Assembly: GCF_007989605.1 (NCBI RefSeq)
Contig: NZ_BJUL01000005.1
Span: forward strand, 124,001-188,000
DNA: 64,000 nt
Direction of reading: 5' to 3'
Source: Vreelandella venusta
GTDB lineage: Bacteria > Pseudomonadota > Gammaproteobacteria > Pseudomonadales > Halomonadaceae
Position numbers and translations under genes: made by a program. Shown one piece after another: positions 1-9,258 of the stretch. The stretch's first letter is position 1, and every line of letters starts with the position of its first letter. The notes under the pieces were generated by a model. That model had not been told where the DNA came from and did no database searches. It worked only from the letters and a program-made list of their open reading frames with translations.

Positions 1-1381
1 GTAGCCACAGCATACCAATCCATTGGTAACGAGAGAGGTTGCTGCCGCTTGGGCTGCCACGGTGGCTGCGCCAAAACAGCGTAGAGCCTGCGCGAGATAG
101 CGCAATTAACGACGCCAGGCTCGTTAATAGTAGCAGCGGCCAAAGCCACAGACGCTCGCCACCTTCGGCAGCGTTAAGCATGAGAGCCTTCCCCAACGCA
201 CCGGATAGCGGCGGTAACCCGGCCACGGCAATAGCACCGATAAAAAAGGTCAGCGCCAGTGCATTGCCTTGCACCAATGGTCGGCCTTTAACAATGCGCG
301 TGCCGGGTTTGCCCCGCTGTAGGCCAATCATTTCCGCTAACAGGAAAAGTCCGCCGGTAATCAGCGTGGTGTGAATGAGGTAATAGAGGAGCGCTGATGT
401 CGCGGCAGGAGAGCGCATGCCAATGCCAGCCAATAGTGTGCCTACCGAAATAAGCACCAGATACGCCACCAGCAGGCGTAAATCGCGTGCGGCGATAACG
501 CCAACACCCGCTGCGGCTAGTGTTGCTAGCGCTAACCACCATACCCAGGGCTGTTCCAGTGCGACTAAACCACCGGCCTGATCGCTGAGGATCAGTGAAT
601 AAACGCGCAAAATCGCGTAAATCCCCACCTTTGTCATAATAGCGAATAGCGCTGCCACGGGAGCGGGAGCAGCTGCATAAGCGCGGGGAAGCCAAAAGTA
701 GAGTGGTAAAATAGCCGCTTTTAAACCGAACACCACCAGCAGCATTAATGCCCCGGCGGTGACTAAGCCTTCGCGTTCGGCAGGCAGGCTAGCCAGCTTA
801 TGCGCCATATCGGCCATGTTCAGCGTGCCCGTTGCACCATATAAAATGCCTACGGCGATTAGAAACAGTGAGGAGCCCGCTAGGTTAAGTACGACATAGT
901 GAACACTGGCTTGGATGCGTGCTTTGCCACCACCGTGTAGCAGTAAGGCGTAAGAGGCCAGGAGGAGTACTTCGAAAAATACGAAGAGGTTAAACAGGTC
1001 GCCGGTTAAAAAGGCCCCGTTAATGCCTAGCAATTGCCATTGAAATAGGCCATGGAAGTTACTGCCTTTTTCATCATCACCGCCGCAGGCAAAAATGACC
1101 GCACCGACCGCTAAAATAGCGGTGACTAGCAACATCAATGCCGACAAGCGATCCAACACCAGTACCACGCCAAACGGGGGCTGCCAGTCGCCCAGCGCGT
1201 AGTAAGTAATGTCACCACTCGCTGCTTGGTTGACCAGCGCTATTGAGACGAGCAGCAAGAGGATCGAAGCGACAACGCTGACAATACGCTTATAGCGTAC
1301 TAAGCCCTGGCGTTGATAAAGCAACAAAATACCCGCGACTAACGGTAGCACCACGGGTAATACAATCAGATGCTGGATCAT
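1..1381 (-). CDS. mnhD: Mrp/Mnh Na+/H+ antiporter subunit D (3' end beyond window)
   Basis: Membrane subunit of the multisubunit Mrp cation/proton antiporter, homologous to the NuoM/NuoN proton-channel subunits of complex I. The reverse strand reads without a stop from the ATG at 1381 to the window edge, about 460 residues, so only the C-terminal tail is missing (family about 500). It is almost all hydrophobic helices, with the family-typical segments LFNLFVFFEVLLLASYALLL (the conserved Glu helix) and PLYFWLPRAYAAAPAPV. Its ATG overlaps the mnhC stop as ATGA, which implies translational coupling in the order mnhA-mnhC-mnhD. Subunits E, F and G would be expected further left. Confidence 0.93.
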   Translation of the reverse strand, partial: MIQHLIVLPVVLPLVAGILLLYQRQGLVRYKRIVSVVASILLLLVSIALVNQAASGDITYYALGDWQPPFGVVLVLDRLSALMLLVTAILAVGAVIFACGGDDEKGSNFHGLFQWQLLGINGAFLTGDLFNLFVFFEVLLLASYALLLHGGGKARIQASVHYVVLNLAGSSLFLIAVGILYGATGTLNMADMAHKLASLPAEREGLVTAGALMLLVVFGLKAAILPLYFWLPRAYAAAPAPVAALFAIMTKVGIYAILRVYSLILSDQAGGLVALEQPWVWWLALATLAAAGVGVIAARDLRLLVAYLVLISVGTLLAGIGMRSPAATSALLYYLIHTTLITGGLFLLAEMIGLQRGKPGTRIVKGRPLVQGNALALTFFIGAIAVAGLPPLSGALGKALMLNAAEGGERLWLWPLLLLTSLASLIALSRAGSTLFWRSHRGSPSGSNLSRYQWIGMLWL

Positions 1382-1710
1382 TCGTGGTCTTCCTTTTTGC
1401 CGTCGACATGGTCGTTACCTACTTCGCTGCGTGCACGCATGGCCAGGATGACCACAAAGGCGGTCATCGCAAAACCAATCACAATCGCTGTTAATACCAG
1501 TGCCTGGGGCAGCGGGTCAGCAATGTCCGTGCTTTCATTGACCAGGGCAGCGCCATCCGTGGTTAAGCCGCCCATGGAAAACAAAAATAGATTGACCGCA
1601 TAGGAGAGCAGCGTCAGACCCACCACAACGGGAAACGTACGCCCGCGCAGTATTAGATAGAGTCCGCACGCAGTTAATATGCCCGTTGTAATGGCATAGA
1701 GCATTTCCAT
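1378..1710 (-). CDS. mnhC: Mrp/Mnh Na+/H+ antiporter subunit C
   Basis: Small NuoK-like subunit of the Mrp sodium/proton antiporter complex in the inner membrane. The protein is 110 residues, the normal family length, with three transmembrane helices (about residues 5-22, 28-48 and 70-92) and a charged C-terminus ending KKEDHE. Its ATG shares one base with the mnhA stop (TAATG), and its stop overlaps the mnhD start (ATGA). The tight coupling fits the fixed subunit stoichiometry expected of the complex. Confidence 0.95.
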   Translation of the reverse strand: MEMLYAITTGILTACGLYLILRGRTFPVVVGLTLLSYAVNLFLFSMGGLTTDGAALVNESTDIADPLPQALVLTAIVIGFAMTAFVVILAMRARSEVGNDHVDGKKEDHE

Positions 1711-4541
1711 TAGTGGGACTCCTTGTTAGTGGGCGTACTCGAATCATCGCTTGTTTTGGGTTCGGTGACGGGGCGGTGTGGGGTGGTGACTTTACCCAGG
1801 TTGGCCAGAATCATCAGCGTTGCACCGACAACCGCTAAATAAACGCCAAGATCAAATAACAGGGCAGTAGCCAGTTCAAAGGTGCCAATCAGGGGCAGCG
1901 TAAAGTAACCGAATGATGAGGTCAGGAACGGATAGCCAAAAAGCCAGCTACCTAGCCCTGTAAGTGTTGCAATGGCAACACCTACCACCGCCACTGGCTG
2001 GAAGGGGAAGTTGAGGCGCTCTTGTGCCCACTCTACGCCGCGTGCCATATACAGCAAGATAAGGGCGACTGCCGTGATCAATCCGGCGATAAACCCGCCG
2101 CCAGGCTGGTTATGACCGCGCAAGAAGATAAACGCAGACACCAGCAGCGCCAGGGGCAGTAACGTCATAGAAATCGACGTTAAAATGGCGGGATAGCGAT
2201 CAGGCGACCAAACACGGCCTTCGCCATCGCTATGGGGGATAAACAAACGTAGCCGGTTCAATAGTTTAAAGATGGCTAAGCCGGCAATGGCCAGCACCGT
2301 AATCTCGCCAAGCGTATCGAAACCACGGAAGTCGACCAAGATCACGTTGACGACGTTATATCCACCGCCGCCAGGTTTGCTGTTTTCAACGAAAAACTCA
2401 GAAATTGACAGCGTTTCACGGGTCATCACCGCATAGTTAAGGCTCGCTACCACTAAGCCTAATGCACCTGCCAGTAACATATCCCGGACGTTGCGCTTGG
2501 GGCTTGATTCACGCGGCGTTTTTTGGGGTAAGAAAAATAGCGCTAACATCAGCAGTATCATGGTAACAACCTCTACCGATAGCTGTGTCAATGCTAAATC
2601 TGGGGCAGAAAAGCGTGCAAAGGTGAGCGCAACGAATAAGCCTACGACCGAAAGCATCAGTAATGAGATTAACCGGTATCGATGGGCTGCGGCTGTTGCT
2701 ATTCCCCCGAAGATCAGCATGCCGGCACCTAATAAAACGATACCATCAATTGGCTGATTACCTTTTGAACCGGTTAGGCCTTCAATGTTCGCCAGGCCAA
2801 TCACACCCATCAGTAACGCCGCGAAAAGTAACCAACCCATATAGCGCTGAAGCGAGTTTCCTTCCAGCTTGGTGATAAGCTGTTCGGCGCGATAACCCAG
2901 AGTGACGATAAAGCGCTCAAAGGTGCGGCGTGCATCAATACTGGGGAATGATTGCACAAAACGGCGTAGATTCTTATGGCGCCAGTAGAGCGTGATACCC
3001 ACCACAAAGGCCAGCCCACTCATCATCAATGGTAAGTTGATGCCATGCCAAATAGCTAAATGGAAATCAAGCGGCTCGCCCAATACTGCATGGGTCGCCA
3101 GCTGTAAAATACCGGTGGCAAAAAAGGCCGGAAAGAGTCCAACTAAGACGCATAGAGCCACTAAGATTTCCACGGGCAGGCGCATTAAATGCGGTGGTTC
3201 GTGAGGCGCTTTAGGCGTTGCCTCTTTGGCTGGTTTATAAAAAACCGCATGCACCAAACGCAGTGAATAAGCCACCGAAAGCATGCCGCCTAACGTTGCC
3301 AGCGCGGGCAGTAACCAACTAAGCCCGCCTAGTACCGGGGTGGCTAGTGTTTCGGTAAAGAACATCTCTTTGGAAAGGAATCCGTTAAGTAACGGCACAC
3401 CTGCCATGGCCGCGGCGGCCAATGTGGTCAACAGCGCTGTAACAGGCATCGCCTTTTTCAAGCCGCCTAATTGCTTAAGCTCTCGGGTACCCGTTTCATG
3501 GTCGATAATTCCTGCGCTCATAAACAGAGCCGCTTTGAAGGCCGCATGATTCAAAATATGAAACAGCGCTGCTAACACCGCCATCGGGCTACCAATACCC
3601 AATAATACGGTGATCAAGCCTAGGTGGCTGACGGTTGAGAACGCCAGAATTCCTTTTAGGTCGGTCTTAAACAGGGCAAACCAAGCACCGTAGAGTAGCG
3701 TGATAGTACCTATGAGCGGCACCACTACGCTCCAAAGTTCGCTGCCAGCAATCGCAGGGTGTAAGCGGGCCATCAGAAAAATACCTGCTTTTACCATGGT
3801 GGCTGAGTGCAGATATGCTGAGACTGGCGTCGGGGCCGCCATGGCATGAGGTAGCCAAAACTGGAAGGGAAACTGAGCCGATTTGGTAAATGCACCGAGT
3901 AGCACCAGCCCAAGCATCAGCGGATAGCGAGGATCGGCGACAATTGCAGCGCCGCTGCTAAGCACATCATCCATCCGATAGCTGCCGGCCATATCCCCCA
4001 GCAGTAGCAGGCCGGCTAACAGAGCCAAACCGCCAGCACCGGTAACGGTCAGCGCCATGCGGGCACCTTTGCGGGCATCAGTACGGTACGACCAAAAGCC
4101 AATCAGCAAAAATGACGAAAGGCTGGTTAGTTCCCAGAATAACCAGAGTAAGATGAGGTTGTCTGACATCGAAATGCCCACCATCGATGCCATAAACAGC
4201 ATCAGAAAGGCATAAAAACGTCCAAATGGCTCCTCTTTGTCTAGGTAAAAATGTGCATACAATAAAATCAGCAGACCGATGCCAATAATCAAAAGATTAA
4301 ACAGCAACGACAGGCCATCTAAACGAAATGCCAGCTCAAGGCCTAGCTCAGGCATCCATGCCGCGTTAAAACGCAGCGCTTCGCCTTTTAACAGGGCAGG
4401 GATCTGCAGCAGTGTCAGCAGCAGGGCAACAGCGGGCAGTATGCTTGTCGCTAGCGAACACAGGGTGCGGCCGCGTTTGGCATTGAATGCCGGCACCAGC
4501 ACGCCTAGCAGAGGCAGTAGGGCTATCCACAGCAGTGTCAT
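1710..4541 (-). CDS. mnhA: Mrp/Mnh Na+/H+ antiporter subunit A with fused MnhB domain
   Basis: Largest subunit of the Mrp antiporter, which exchanges cytoplasmic Na+ for protons and supports salt and alkali tolerance. The 943-residue protein combines an N-terminal NuoL-like module with a C-terminal MnhB-like module. The first contains [14 protein letters not shown] with the functional Glu and HSATMVKAG with the channel Lys. The second contains [12 protein letters not shown] near residue 830. This is the A/B fusion found in proteobacterial 'group 2' Mrp operons. I chose the ATG at 4541 because the protein then begins [14 protein letters not shown], directly at the first helix; an upstream in-frame start at 4625 would add 28 non-conserved residues. 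Confidence 0.95.
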   Translation of the reverse strand: MTLLWIALLPLLGVLVPAFNAKRGRTLCSLATSILPAVALLLTLLQIPALLKGEALRFNAAWMPELGLELAFRLDGLSLLFNLLIIGIGLLILLYAHFYLDKEEPFGRFYAFLMLFMASMVGISMSDNLILLWLFWELTSLSSFLLIGFWSYRTDARKGARMALTVTGAGGLALLAGLLLLGDMAGSYRMDDVLSSGAAIVADPRYPLMLGLVLLGAFTKSAQFPFQFWLPHAMAAPTPVSAYLHSATMVKAGIFLMARLHPAIAGSELWSVVVPLIGTITLLYGAWFALFKTDLKGILAFSTVSHLGLITVLLGIGSPMAVLAALFHILNHAAFKAALFMSAGIIDHETGTRELKQLGGLKKAMPVTALLTTLAAAAMAGVPLLNGFLSKEMFFTETLATPVLGGLSWLLPALATLGGMLSVAYSLRLVHAVFYKPAKEATPKAPHEPPHLMRLPVEILVALCVLVGLFPAFFATGILQLATHAVLGEPLDFHLAIWHGINLPLMMSGLAFVVGITLYWRHKNLRRFVQSFPSIDARRTFERFIVTLGYRAEQLITKLEGNSLQRYMGWLLFAALLMGVIGLANIEGLTGSKGNQPIDGIVLLGAGMLIFGGIATAAAHRYRLISLLMLSVVGLFVALTFARFSAPDLALTQLSVEVVTMILLMLALFFLPQKTPRESSPKRNVRDMLLAGALGLVVASLNYAVMTRETLSISEFFVENSKPGGGGYNVVNVILVDFRGFDTLGEITVLAIAGLAIFKLLNRLRLFIPHSDGEGRVWSPDRYPAILTSISMTLLPLALLVSAFIFLRGHNQPGGGFIAGLITAVALILLYMARGVEWAQERLNFPFQPVAVVGVAIATLTGLGSWLFGYPFLTSSFGYFTLPLIGTFELATALLFDLGVYLAVVGATLMILANLGKVTTPHRPVTEPKTSDDSSTPTNKESH

Positions 4542-4610
4542 GGGCTTATCCAGCGCAAAAAATCGTGAAACACCAAGGCGGCAATGGCTACCTGGATGGC
4601 GGAGATACAT

Positions 4611-4637
4611 CAAGTGAAACAACAAGATATCACTTGT
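4611..4637. promoter_or_regulatory. Inverted repeat in the mnhA/channel divergent region
   Basis: CAAGTGA (4611-4617) and TCACTTG (4630-4636) form a perfect 7-bp inverted repeat with a 12-base spacer. A second nested near-palindrome, ACAAG-ATATCA-CTTGT, lies at 4622-4637. It sits between the mnhA start and the channel gene, and its right arm overlaps the candidate -35 of the channel promoter. An operator for a dimeric regulator is a plausible reading, but no regulator is identified. Confidence 0.3.
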
Positions 4638-4661
4638 ATAGTAAGTACGTGATTTTAGTAT
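4634..4661 (+). promoter_or_regulatory. Candidate sigma-70 promoter for the channel gene
   Basis: TTGTAT (4634-4639) and TAGTAT (4656-4661) are separated by 16 bases, about 40 bases before the channel ATG. Both boxes match the consensus only moderately. The region is AT-rich compared with its surroundings, and it is the only intergenic stretch before a gene that must start its own transcript. Confidence 0.35.
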
Positions 4662-4700
4662 AAAGTGGTACCGTTAACCGTTTTAGAGACTCCCTGTTCC

Positions 4701-5555
4701 ATGAGTGAACCATTCAATACCTGGCAAGCCCGCTTCGAAAAGCTGCGTTCAAACAAGCTGTTTGAAGGCGTTGTGATTTCCATCATTGTGATTTCTGCCT
4801 TAGTAATAGGCGCGAAAACCTATGAAGAAACCTCCCGAATAGAGCAGTGGCTGCTTTATCTTGATATTGCCGTAACCGTGTTCTTTCTGATTGAGATTTT
4901 GATCAGAATGGCAGCCGAGCGCAACTTAGTCAGCTTTTTTAAGAAGGGTTGGAATGTTTTCGATTTTCTGATAGTGACCGCTAGCCTGATCCCCATGGAC
5001 GACTCAGAGATGGTGCTGCTGGCACGGTTGCTGCGAATTTTCCGTGTTTTGCGCTTGGTGTCGATGATTCCAGAGCTGCAAATGTTGTTGGGCGCGTTGG
5101 TGAAGTCGATACCCCGGATGGGCTATGTCGCACTGCTGATGTTTATCATCTTTTATATCTATGCGGCCTTTGGTAGCTTTTTATTCCATAACGTTGACGA
5201 CTTCTTGTGGGGTAATATTTCCGTGGCGATGCTTACGCTGTTTCGCATCGCCACGTTTGAAGATTGGACTGACGTTATGTATGCCACCCAAGAAGTCTAT
5301 GCTTGGAGCTGGGTCTATTATTTGACGTTTATATTCCTAACCGCGTTTATTTTCCTCAATATGATGATTGGTATCGTGCTCGATGTTATGCAAAGGGAGA
5401 GCGCGCAGATGGAGTTGGATAGCGGGGAAGGAGATTCTGCTCAGCTTCAAGCGTTGCGTAGCGACGTGCATACGTTAAAAGCCCAGCTTGATCGTATGGA
5501 GGCCGCCATGTCCCATAAAGGCACTACATCAACTTCAAGTGACCAGGCCGACTAA
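4701..5555 (+). CDS. Voltage-gated cation channel (BacNav-like ion transporter)
   Basis: Inner-membrane tetrameric cation channel of the one-domain six-helix family (NaChBac/NavAb type), 284 residues. S1-S3 span about residues 22-98. S4 carries Arg109, Arg112, Arg115 and Arg118 at every third position, the voltage sensor. S5 (about 142-162), the pore loop and S6 (about 201-225) follow. The selectivity filter TFEDWTD (residues 185-191, bases 5253-5273) has three acidic side chains, unlike the usual sodium-type TLESWS. After S6 a heptad-like segment (about 247-270) can form the C-terminal tetramer coiled coil. Start: the ATG at 4701 gives MSEPFNTW; an upstream in-frame GTG-type start at 4665 would overlap the promoter region. 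It is divergent from the Mrp operon. The ion selectivity is inferred, not known. Confidence 0.88.
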   Translation: MSEPFNTWQARFEKLRSNKLFEGVVISIIVISALVIGAKTYEETSRIEQWLLYLDIAVTVFFLIEILIRMAAERNLVSFFKKGWNVFDFLIVTASLIPMDDSEMVLLARLLRIFRVLRLVSMIPELQMLLGALVKSIPRMGYVALLMFIIFYIYAAFGSFLFHNVDDFLWGNISVAMLTLFRIATFEDWTDVMYATQEVYAWSWVYYLTFIFLTAFIFLNMMIGIVLDVMQRESAQMELDSGEGDSAQLQALRSDVHTLKAQLDRMEAAMSHKGTTSTSSDQAD

Positions 5556-5616
5556 CCTAAAACTGGGTTGCCGAAAACAGGGCTGCCAACAACAGATTAA
5601 CGACAGGAGCGACGCC

Positions 5617-7323
5617 ATGATGCTGTCCAATCCCTCTAAAAAATATCGTCCCTTCGTGGCCGTTGAATTGCCTGATCGCCGTTGGCCTAACCAGCGCATC
5701 GAAATGCCCCCTGTATGGTGCAGTGTCGATTTACGTGATGGTAACCAGTCGTTAATTGATCCCATGGATCAAGAGCGCAAGCAGCGCTTGTTCGACCTGC
5801 TGCTAAAAGTGGGGTTTAAAGAGATTGAGGTGGGCTTCCCATCGGCATCGCAAACCGACTTCGACTTTGTCCGTTCATTGATTGAGCAGGATAAGATTCC
5901 TGATGATGTGACGATTCAAGTGCTGACTCAGGCGCGCCCGCATTTAATTGAACGCACGTTCGAAGCCCTTAAAGGCGCTAAAAATGCCATTGTGCACGTC
6001 TATAATGCCACAGACCCGATGTTTCGACGGGTAGTGTTTAATGTGGACAAAACAGAGTGCATTCAGATTGCTGTTGATGCAACGGCGCAAATCCGCGATT
6101 TAATGGCCGCTAATCCAGACACCCATTGGACTTTCCAGTACTCGCCTGAGCTATTCACCACCACGGAGATGGACTTTGCGGTGGAAATTGTCGAAGCGGT
6201 GATGGATACCTTCGGGCCTAGCATTGATAACCGGATGATCGTTAACTTACCGGCCACCGTAGAAGTCGCAACACCCAATAACTACGCCGACCAGATTGAA
6301 TGGTTCTGTCGTCATGTTAAAAAGCGCGACACGCTGATTGTCAGTGTGCATCCGCATAATGACCGCGGTACTGGCGTGGCGGCGGCAGAATTGACGCTAA
6401 TGGCCGGTGCTGATCGGGTGGAAGGTACGCTGTTTGGCAATGGCGAGCGTACTGGGAACGTGGATATCGTGACGCTTGCGATGAACCTTTATACTCAAGG
6501 CGTTCACCCGAACCTGGACTTCTCCAATATTACGCCCATTATGCGTGAGGTTGAGTACTGCAATCAGTTACCCGTCCATCCACGCCATCCCTATGTTGGC
6601 GACTTAGTATTTACCGCGTTTTCAGGCTCGCATCAGGATGCGATTAAAAAAGGCATGGCCGATCGTCGTGCTCATCCTGAGGCCCCTTGGGATGTCCCCT
6701 ATTTACCCATCGACCCGCTGGATGTGGGGCGTAGCTATGAAGCAGTAATTCGCGTTAACAGTCAGTCTGGAAAAGGCGGTATTTCCTATCTGCTGGAACA
6801 GGAGCACGGCATCGAATTGCCGCGTCGTCTGTCGATTGAATTTAGCCAAGTCGTACAGGAAGTCGCTGATCGCACTGGGCGCGAAATTACCTCACAAATG
6901 ATTTACCAGGCATTTGCTGATGAGTACTTAGAGCAGCATTCGCCGCTAGCGCTGATAAGTCATCGCCTTTCCTCTGAGCCTGAAAGCCCAAAAGTTGCGC
7001 TTGAAGCGATACTGGAAAGCCAAGGTGAGCGCCAAACGGTAACTGGTGAGGGCAACGGCCCCTTGGCCGCGTTTGTCAAAGCGCTGGTGGCTAGCGGCCA
7101 AGAGGTGGAAATAATTGATTACCATGAGCACTCCCGCGGACAAGGGGCCGATGCTGAAGCAATCGCCTATGTTGAGGTGCGCATTGATGGTAAGGCAGTG
7201 TTTGGTGTGGGCACCGACGAAAGCATCACCAGCGCATCGATGAAAGGTGTACTCAGCGCTATTAACCGTCACCACTCCAACCAAGCACCGGCTGCCAATG
7301 TTACGGCAGAAACGCTAGGGTAA
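5617..7323 (+). CDS. leuA: 2-isopropylmalate synthase (long form)
   Basis: Condenses acetyl-CoA with 2-oxoisovalerate, the first committed step of leucine synthesis, in the cytoplasm. The 568-residue protein is the long LeuA form. It has an N-terminal TIM barrel with the HMG-CoA-lyase-like signature [11 protein letters not shown], the metal-binding [10 protein letters not shown] and the GNGERTGN motif, followed by a C-terminal regulatory domain that normally binds leucine (about residues 430-560). The ATG at 5617 is preceded by AGGAG at 5605-5609. The open frame extends upstream into the channel gene, but nothing conserved lies there. No leucine leader peptide is visible in the 61-base gap. 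A strong hairpin follows at 7353. Confidence 0.97.
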   Translation: MMLSNPSKKYRPFVAVELPDRRWPNQRIEMPPVWCSVDLRDGNQSLIDPMDQERKQRLFDLLLKVGFKEIEVGFPSASQTDFDFVRSLIEQDKIPDDVTIQVLTQARPHLIERTFEALKGAKNAIVHVYNATDPMFRRVVFNVDKTECIQIAVDATAQIRDLMAANPDTHWTFQYSPELFTTTEMDFAVEIVEAVMDTFGPSIDNRMIVNLPATVEVATPNNYADQIEWFCRHVKKRDTLIVSVHPHNDRGTGVAAAELTLMAGADRVEGTLFGNGERTGNVDIVTLAMNLYTQGVHPNLDFSNITPIMREVEYCNQLPVHPRHPYVGDLVFTAFSGSHQDAIKKGMADRRAHPEAPWDVPYLPIDPLDVGRSYEAVIRVNSQSGKGGISYLLEQEHGIELPRRLSIEFSQVVQEVADRTGREITSQMIYQAFADEYLEQHSPLALISHRLSSEPESPKVALEAILESQGERQTVTGEGNGPLAAFVKALVASGQEVEIIDYHEHSRGQGADAEAIAYVEVRIDGKAVFGVGTDESITSASMKGVLSAINRHHSNQAPAANVTAETLG

Positions 7324-7352
7324 ATACCCGATTGGACGTGATCGCTAGCAGA

Positions 7353-7382
7353 CCTATAAGGAGGCGTTGGCCTCCTTATAGG
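7353..7382. terminator. Hairpin terminator between leuA and epmB
   Basis: A perfect 13-bp inverted repeat (7353-7365 with 7370-7382, arms CCTATAAGGAGGC and its complement) has a GTTG loop. It lies between two convergent genes and could serve both strands. There is no strong T-run on either side, so rho-independent function is likely but not certain. Confidence 0.65.
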
Positions 7383-7415
7383 CGGTTAAGGTAACTAGCT
7401 TGCTACCTGGTGATG

Positions 7416-8438
7416 CTAGAGAGGGGTTTTGCTAGCTTTGCCAGGCACTTCGCGCACTAAGCGTGGCATTAAGAAACCTGGCAAGTGTTCAAGTAGCTGC
7501 TTAACCAGTGCTTTGGCTTCCGCATCGGGGACGTCAAAATGGGCGGCACCTTGCACCGGGTCGACCACATGCAAATAGTAGGGCAGCACGCCCGCTTCAA
7601 ACAGGCGTTCTGACAGCGTCGCCAAGGTGCTGACGCTATCGTTTATTCCGCGTAGTAACACGCTTTGGTTGAGCAGCGTCACACCTGCTTGTTTTAAACG
7701 TGTACAGGCATTGATGACCGCTTGGTCAATCTCATTGGCGTGGTTAATATGCAGTACCATGACTTTTTGCAAACGCGTCGCCGCTAGCCAGCCAACAAGA
7801 GCATCATCAATCCGGTCGGGAATCACCACGGGTAGACGTGTATGGATGCGTAGCCGTTTGAGATGCGGAATATTTTCAAGCTGCTCCACCAGCCACGCCA
7901 GCTGGCGATCGTTGGCGGCCAACGGGTCACCGCCAGAAAGAATCGCTTCGTTCAGGCTGGTATCGATGCGCAGGTAATCCAACGCTTCCTGCCACTGTGC
8001 TCTGGAAGGGGAGTTGTCACTGTAGGGAAAATGGCGCCGGAAGCAGTAGCGGCAGTTAATTGCACAGTTAGGGCTGGCAATTAACAGCACGCGGTTAGCG
8101 TACTTATGAATAAGCCCCTTAACCGGCTGATGCTCTGCTTCTTCTAGCGGGTCGATGACGTAACCTTGCGGTGTTGCAGCTTCATCGCTTACCGGCAGTA
8201 CTTGGCGGAGCAGAGGGTCATTGGGATCGTCGGGGGCAATGCGCGTAAGATAGGCGTCGGGAACACAGATCTCAAACAGCTGGTGCCCAGTAGCAGCACC
8301 AGGTAGCCAGCTGTCGTCCAAGTTTAAACGCTTGCACAGTGTGGCTGGGTCGCGAATCGCTTGGGAAAGCTGCCGCTGCCATGACGCGTAAATCTGGGTA
8401 GACTGGCGCTTATCAGCGATAATAATGTTCTCCTGCAA
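7416..8438 (-). CDS. epmB: EF-P beta-lysylation protein EpmB (lysine 2,3-aminomutase family)
   Basis: Radical SAM, PLP-dependent enzyme that converts (S)-alpha-lysine to (R)-beta-lysine, the donor used by EpmA to modify EF-P. The CxxxCxxC cluster motif reads CAINCRYC, followed by FRRHFPY. The SGGDPL motif, the PLP region and the C-terminal KASKTPL match the E. coli protein closely. Start choice: the TTG at 8438 has a near-ideal Shine-Dalgarno AAGGAGG (complement of 8445-8451) six bases upstream. The in-frame ATG at 8462 has no ribosome site, so annotation pipelines choosing it would add eight residues. The gene is divergent from efp, with which it shares a promoter region of about 120 bases. 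Confidence 0.95.
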   Translation of the reverse strand: MQENIIIADKRQSTQIYASWQRQLSQAIRDPATLCKRLNLDDSWLPGAATGHQLFEICVPDAYLTRIAPDDPNDPLLRQVLPVSDEAATPQGYVIDPLEEAEHQPVKGLIHKYANRVLLIASPNCAINCRYCFRRHFPYSDNSPSRAQWQEALDYLRIDTSLNEAILSGGDPLAANDRQLAWLVEQLENIPHLKRLRIHTRLPVVIPDRIDDALVGWLAATRLQKVMVLHINHANEIDQAVINACTRLKQAGVTLLNQSVLLRGINDSVSTLATLSERLFEAGVLPYYLHVVDPVQGAAHFDVPDAEAKALVKQLLEHLPGFLMPRLVREVPGKASKTPL

Positions 8439-8557
8439 AAAAGCCCTCCTTCGGGTTATCATGCGCGCACTTATTAGACGACGTATACAACGACATTATC
8501 AACGGCGAAGCATGGCTTCGCGCACTACGTTACTGAAATAAAACACTGAGAGGCATC

Positions 8558-9124
8558 ATGGCGAACTATTCTACCAATGAATTCAAAGGCGGTTTGAAAG
8601 TAATGCTCGACGGCGATCCTTGTTCTATCGTCGAGAACGAACTGGTCAAGCCAGGCAAGGGGCAGGCATTTAACCGCGTTAAGCTACGCAACTTGATGAC
8701 TGGCCGTGTTGGCGAGCGTACTTTCAAATCCGGTGACTCACTGGAAGGTGCCGATGTCATGGATTTGGAGATGGAATATCTCTACACCGACGGTGACATG
8801 TGGTACTTCATGAAGACGGATGGCTCCTTTGAGCAGTACGCCGTTGAAAAGAAAGCGTTGGGCGATACTGAAAAATGGCTCAAGGAGCAGGTGCCTTATA
8901 TTATTACGCTTTGGAACGATAAAGCGATTTCCGTTACACCGCCCAACTTCATTGAACTGGAAGTGGTTGAGACGGACCCAGGTTTGAAAGGTGACACTGC
9001 CCAGGGTGGTTCTAAGCCTGCCACGCTGTCATCTGGTGCGGTTGTGCGTGTACCGTTGTTTATCAACCAGGGTGAAGTGCTGAAGATTGATACGCGCTCT
9101 GGTGACTATGTTTCCCGAGCATAG
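8558..9124 (+). CDS. efp: Translation elongation factor P
   Basis: Binds between the ribosomal P and E sites and relieves stalling at consecutive prolines. At 188 residues it has the three-domain EF-P length. The modification loop reads VKPGKGQAF with Lys34 at the tip (AAG at 8657-8659). This is the lysine type that EpmA extends with beta-lysine, in agreement with epmB and epmA on either side. The ATG at 8558 follows GAGAGGC. The last codons (SRA-stop) are copied twice more in the DNA just downstream (see the repeat at 9111). Confidence 0.98.
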   Translation: MANYSTNEFKGGLKVMLDGDPCSIVENELVKPGKGQAFNRVKLRNLMTGRVGERTFKSGDSLEGADVMDLEMEYLYTDGDMWYFMKTDGSFEQYAVEKKALGDTEKWLKEQVPYIITLWNDKAISVTPPNFIELEVVETDPGLKGDTAQGGSKPATLSSGAVVRVPLFINQGEVLKIDTRSGDYVSRA

Positions 9125-9161
9125 GTGTTTCCCGAGCATAAGTGTTTCTCGAGCATAAGCG
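9111..9161 (+). repeat. 17-bp tandem triplicate at the efp 3' end
   Basis: Three head-to-tail 17-bp units (9111-9127, 9128-9144, 9145-9161) share the core TTTC(C/T)CGAGCATA. Units 1 and 2 differ at one base (TAG against TAA); unit 3 has further changes. The first unit is the end of efp including its stop, so each copy repeats the codons for Ser-Arg-Ala-stop. It looks like a slippage duplication. Confidence 0.8.
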
Positions 9162-9206
9162 CTGCCGTGTGACCGGTAGTTAGTTAGCCGCGAAAGCATC
9201 TACTTG

Positions 9207-9239
9207 ATAAAGCCACGTGATCACCATGCGTGGCTTTAT
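9207..9239. terminator. Hairpin between efp and epmA
   Basis: A perfect 11-bp inverted repeat (ATAAAGCCACG at 9207-9217 with its complement at 9229-9239) has an 11-base loop. It lies 20 bases before the epmA ATG. The position suggests a terminator or attenuator that lets efp be made in excess over epmA. No T-run beyond the stem. Confidence 0.45.
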
Positions 9240-9258
9240 AGCATTGGAGGGGACGTAA

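Noticed and set aside
5488-5616. N-terminal extension of LeuA into the channel gene
   Set aside because: The frame is open, but it runs through the channel coding sequence, and AGGAG lies before the ATG at 5617, where conserved sequence begins.
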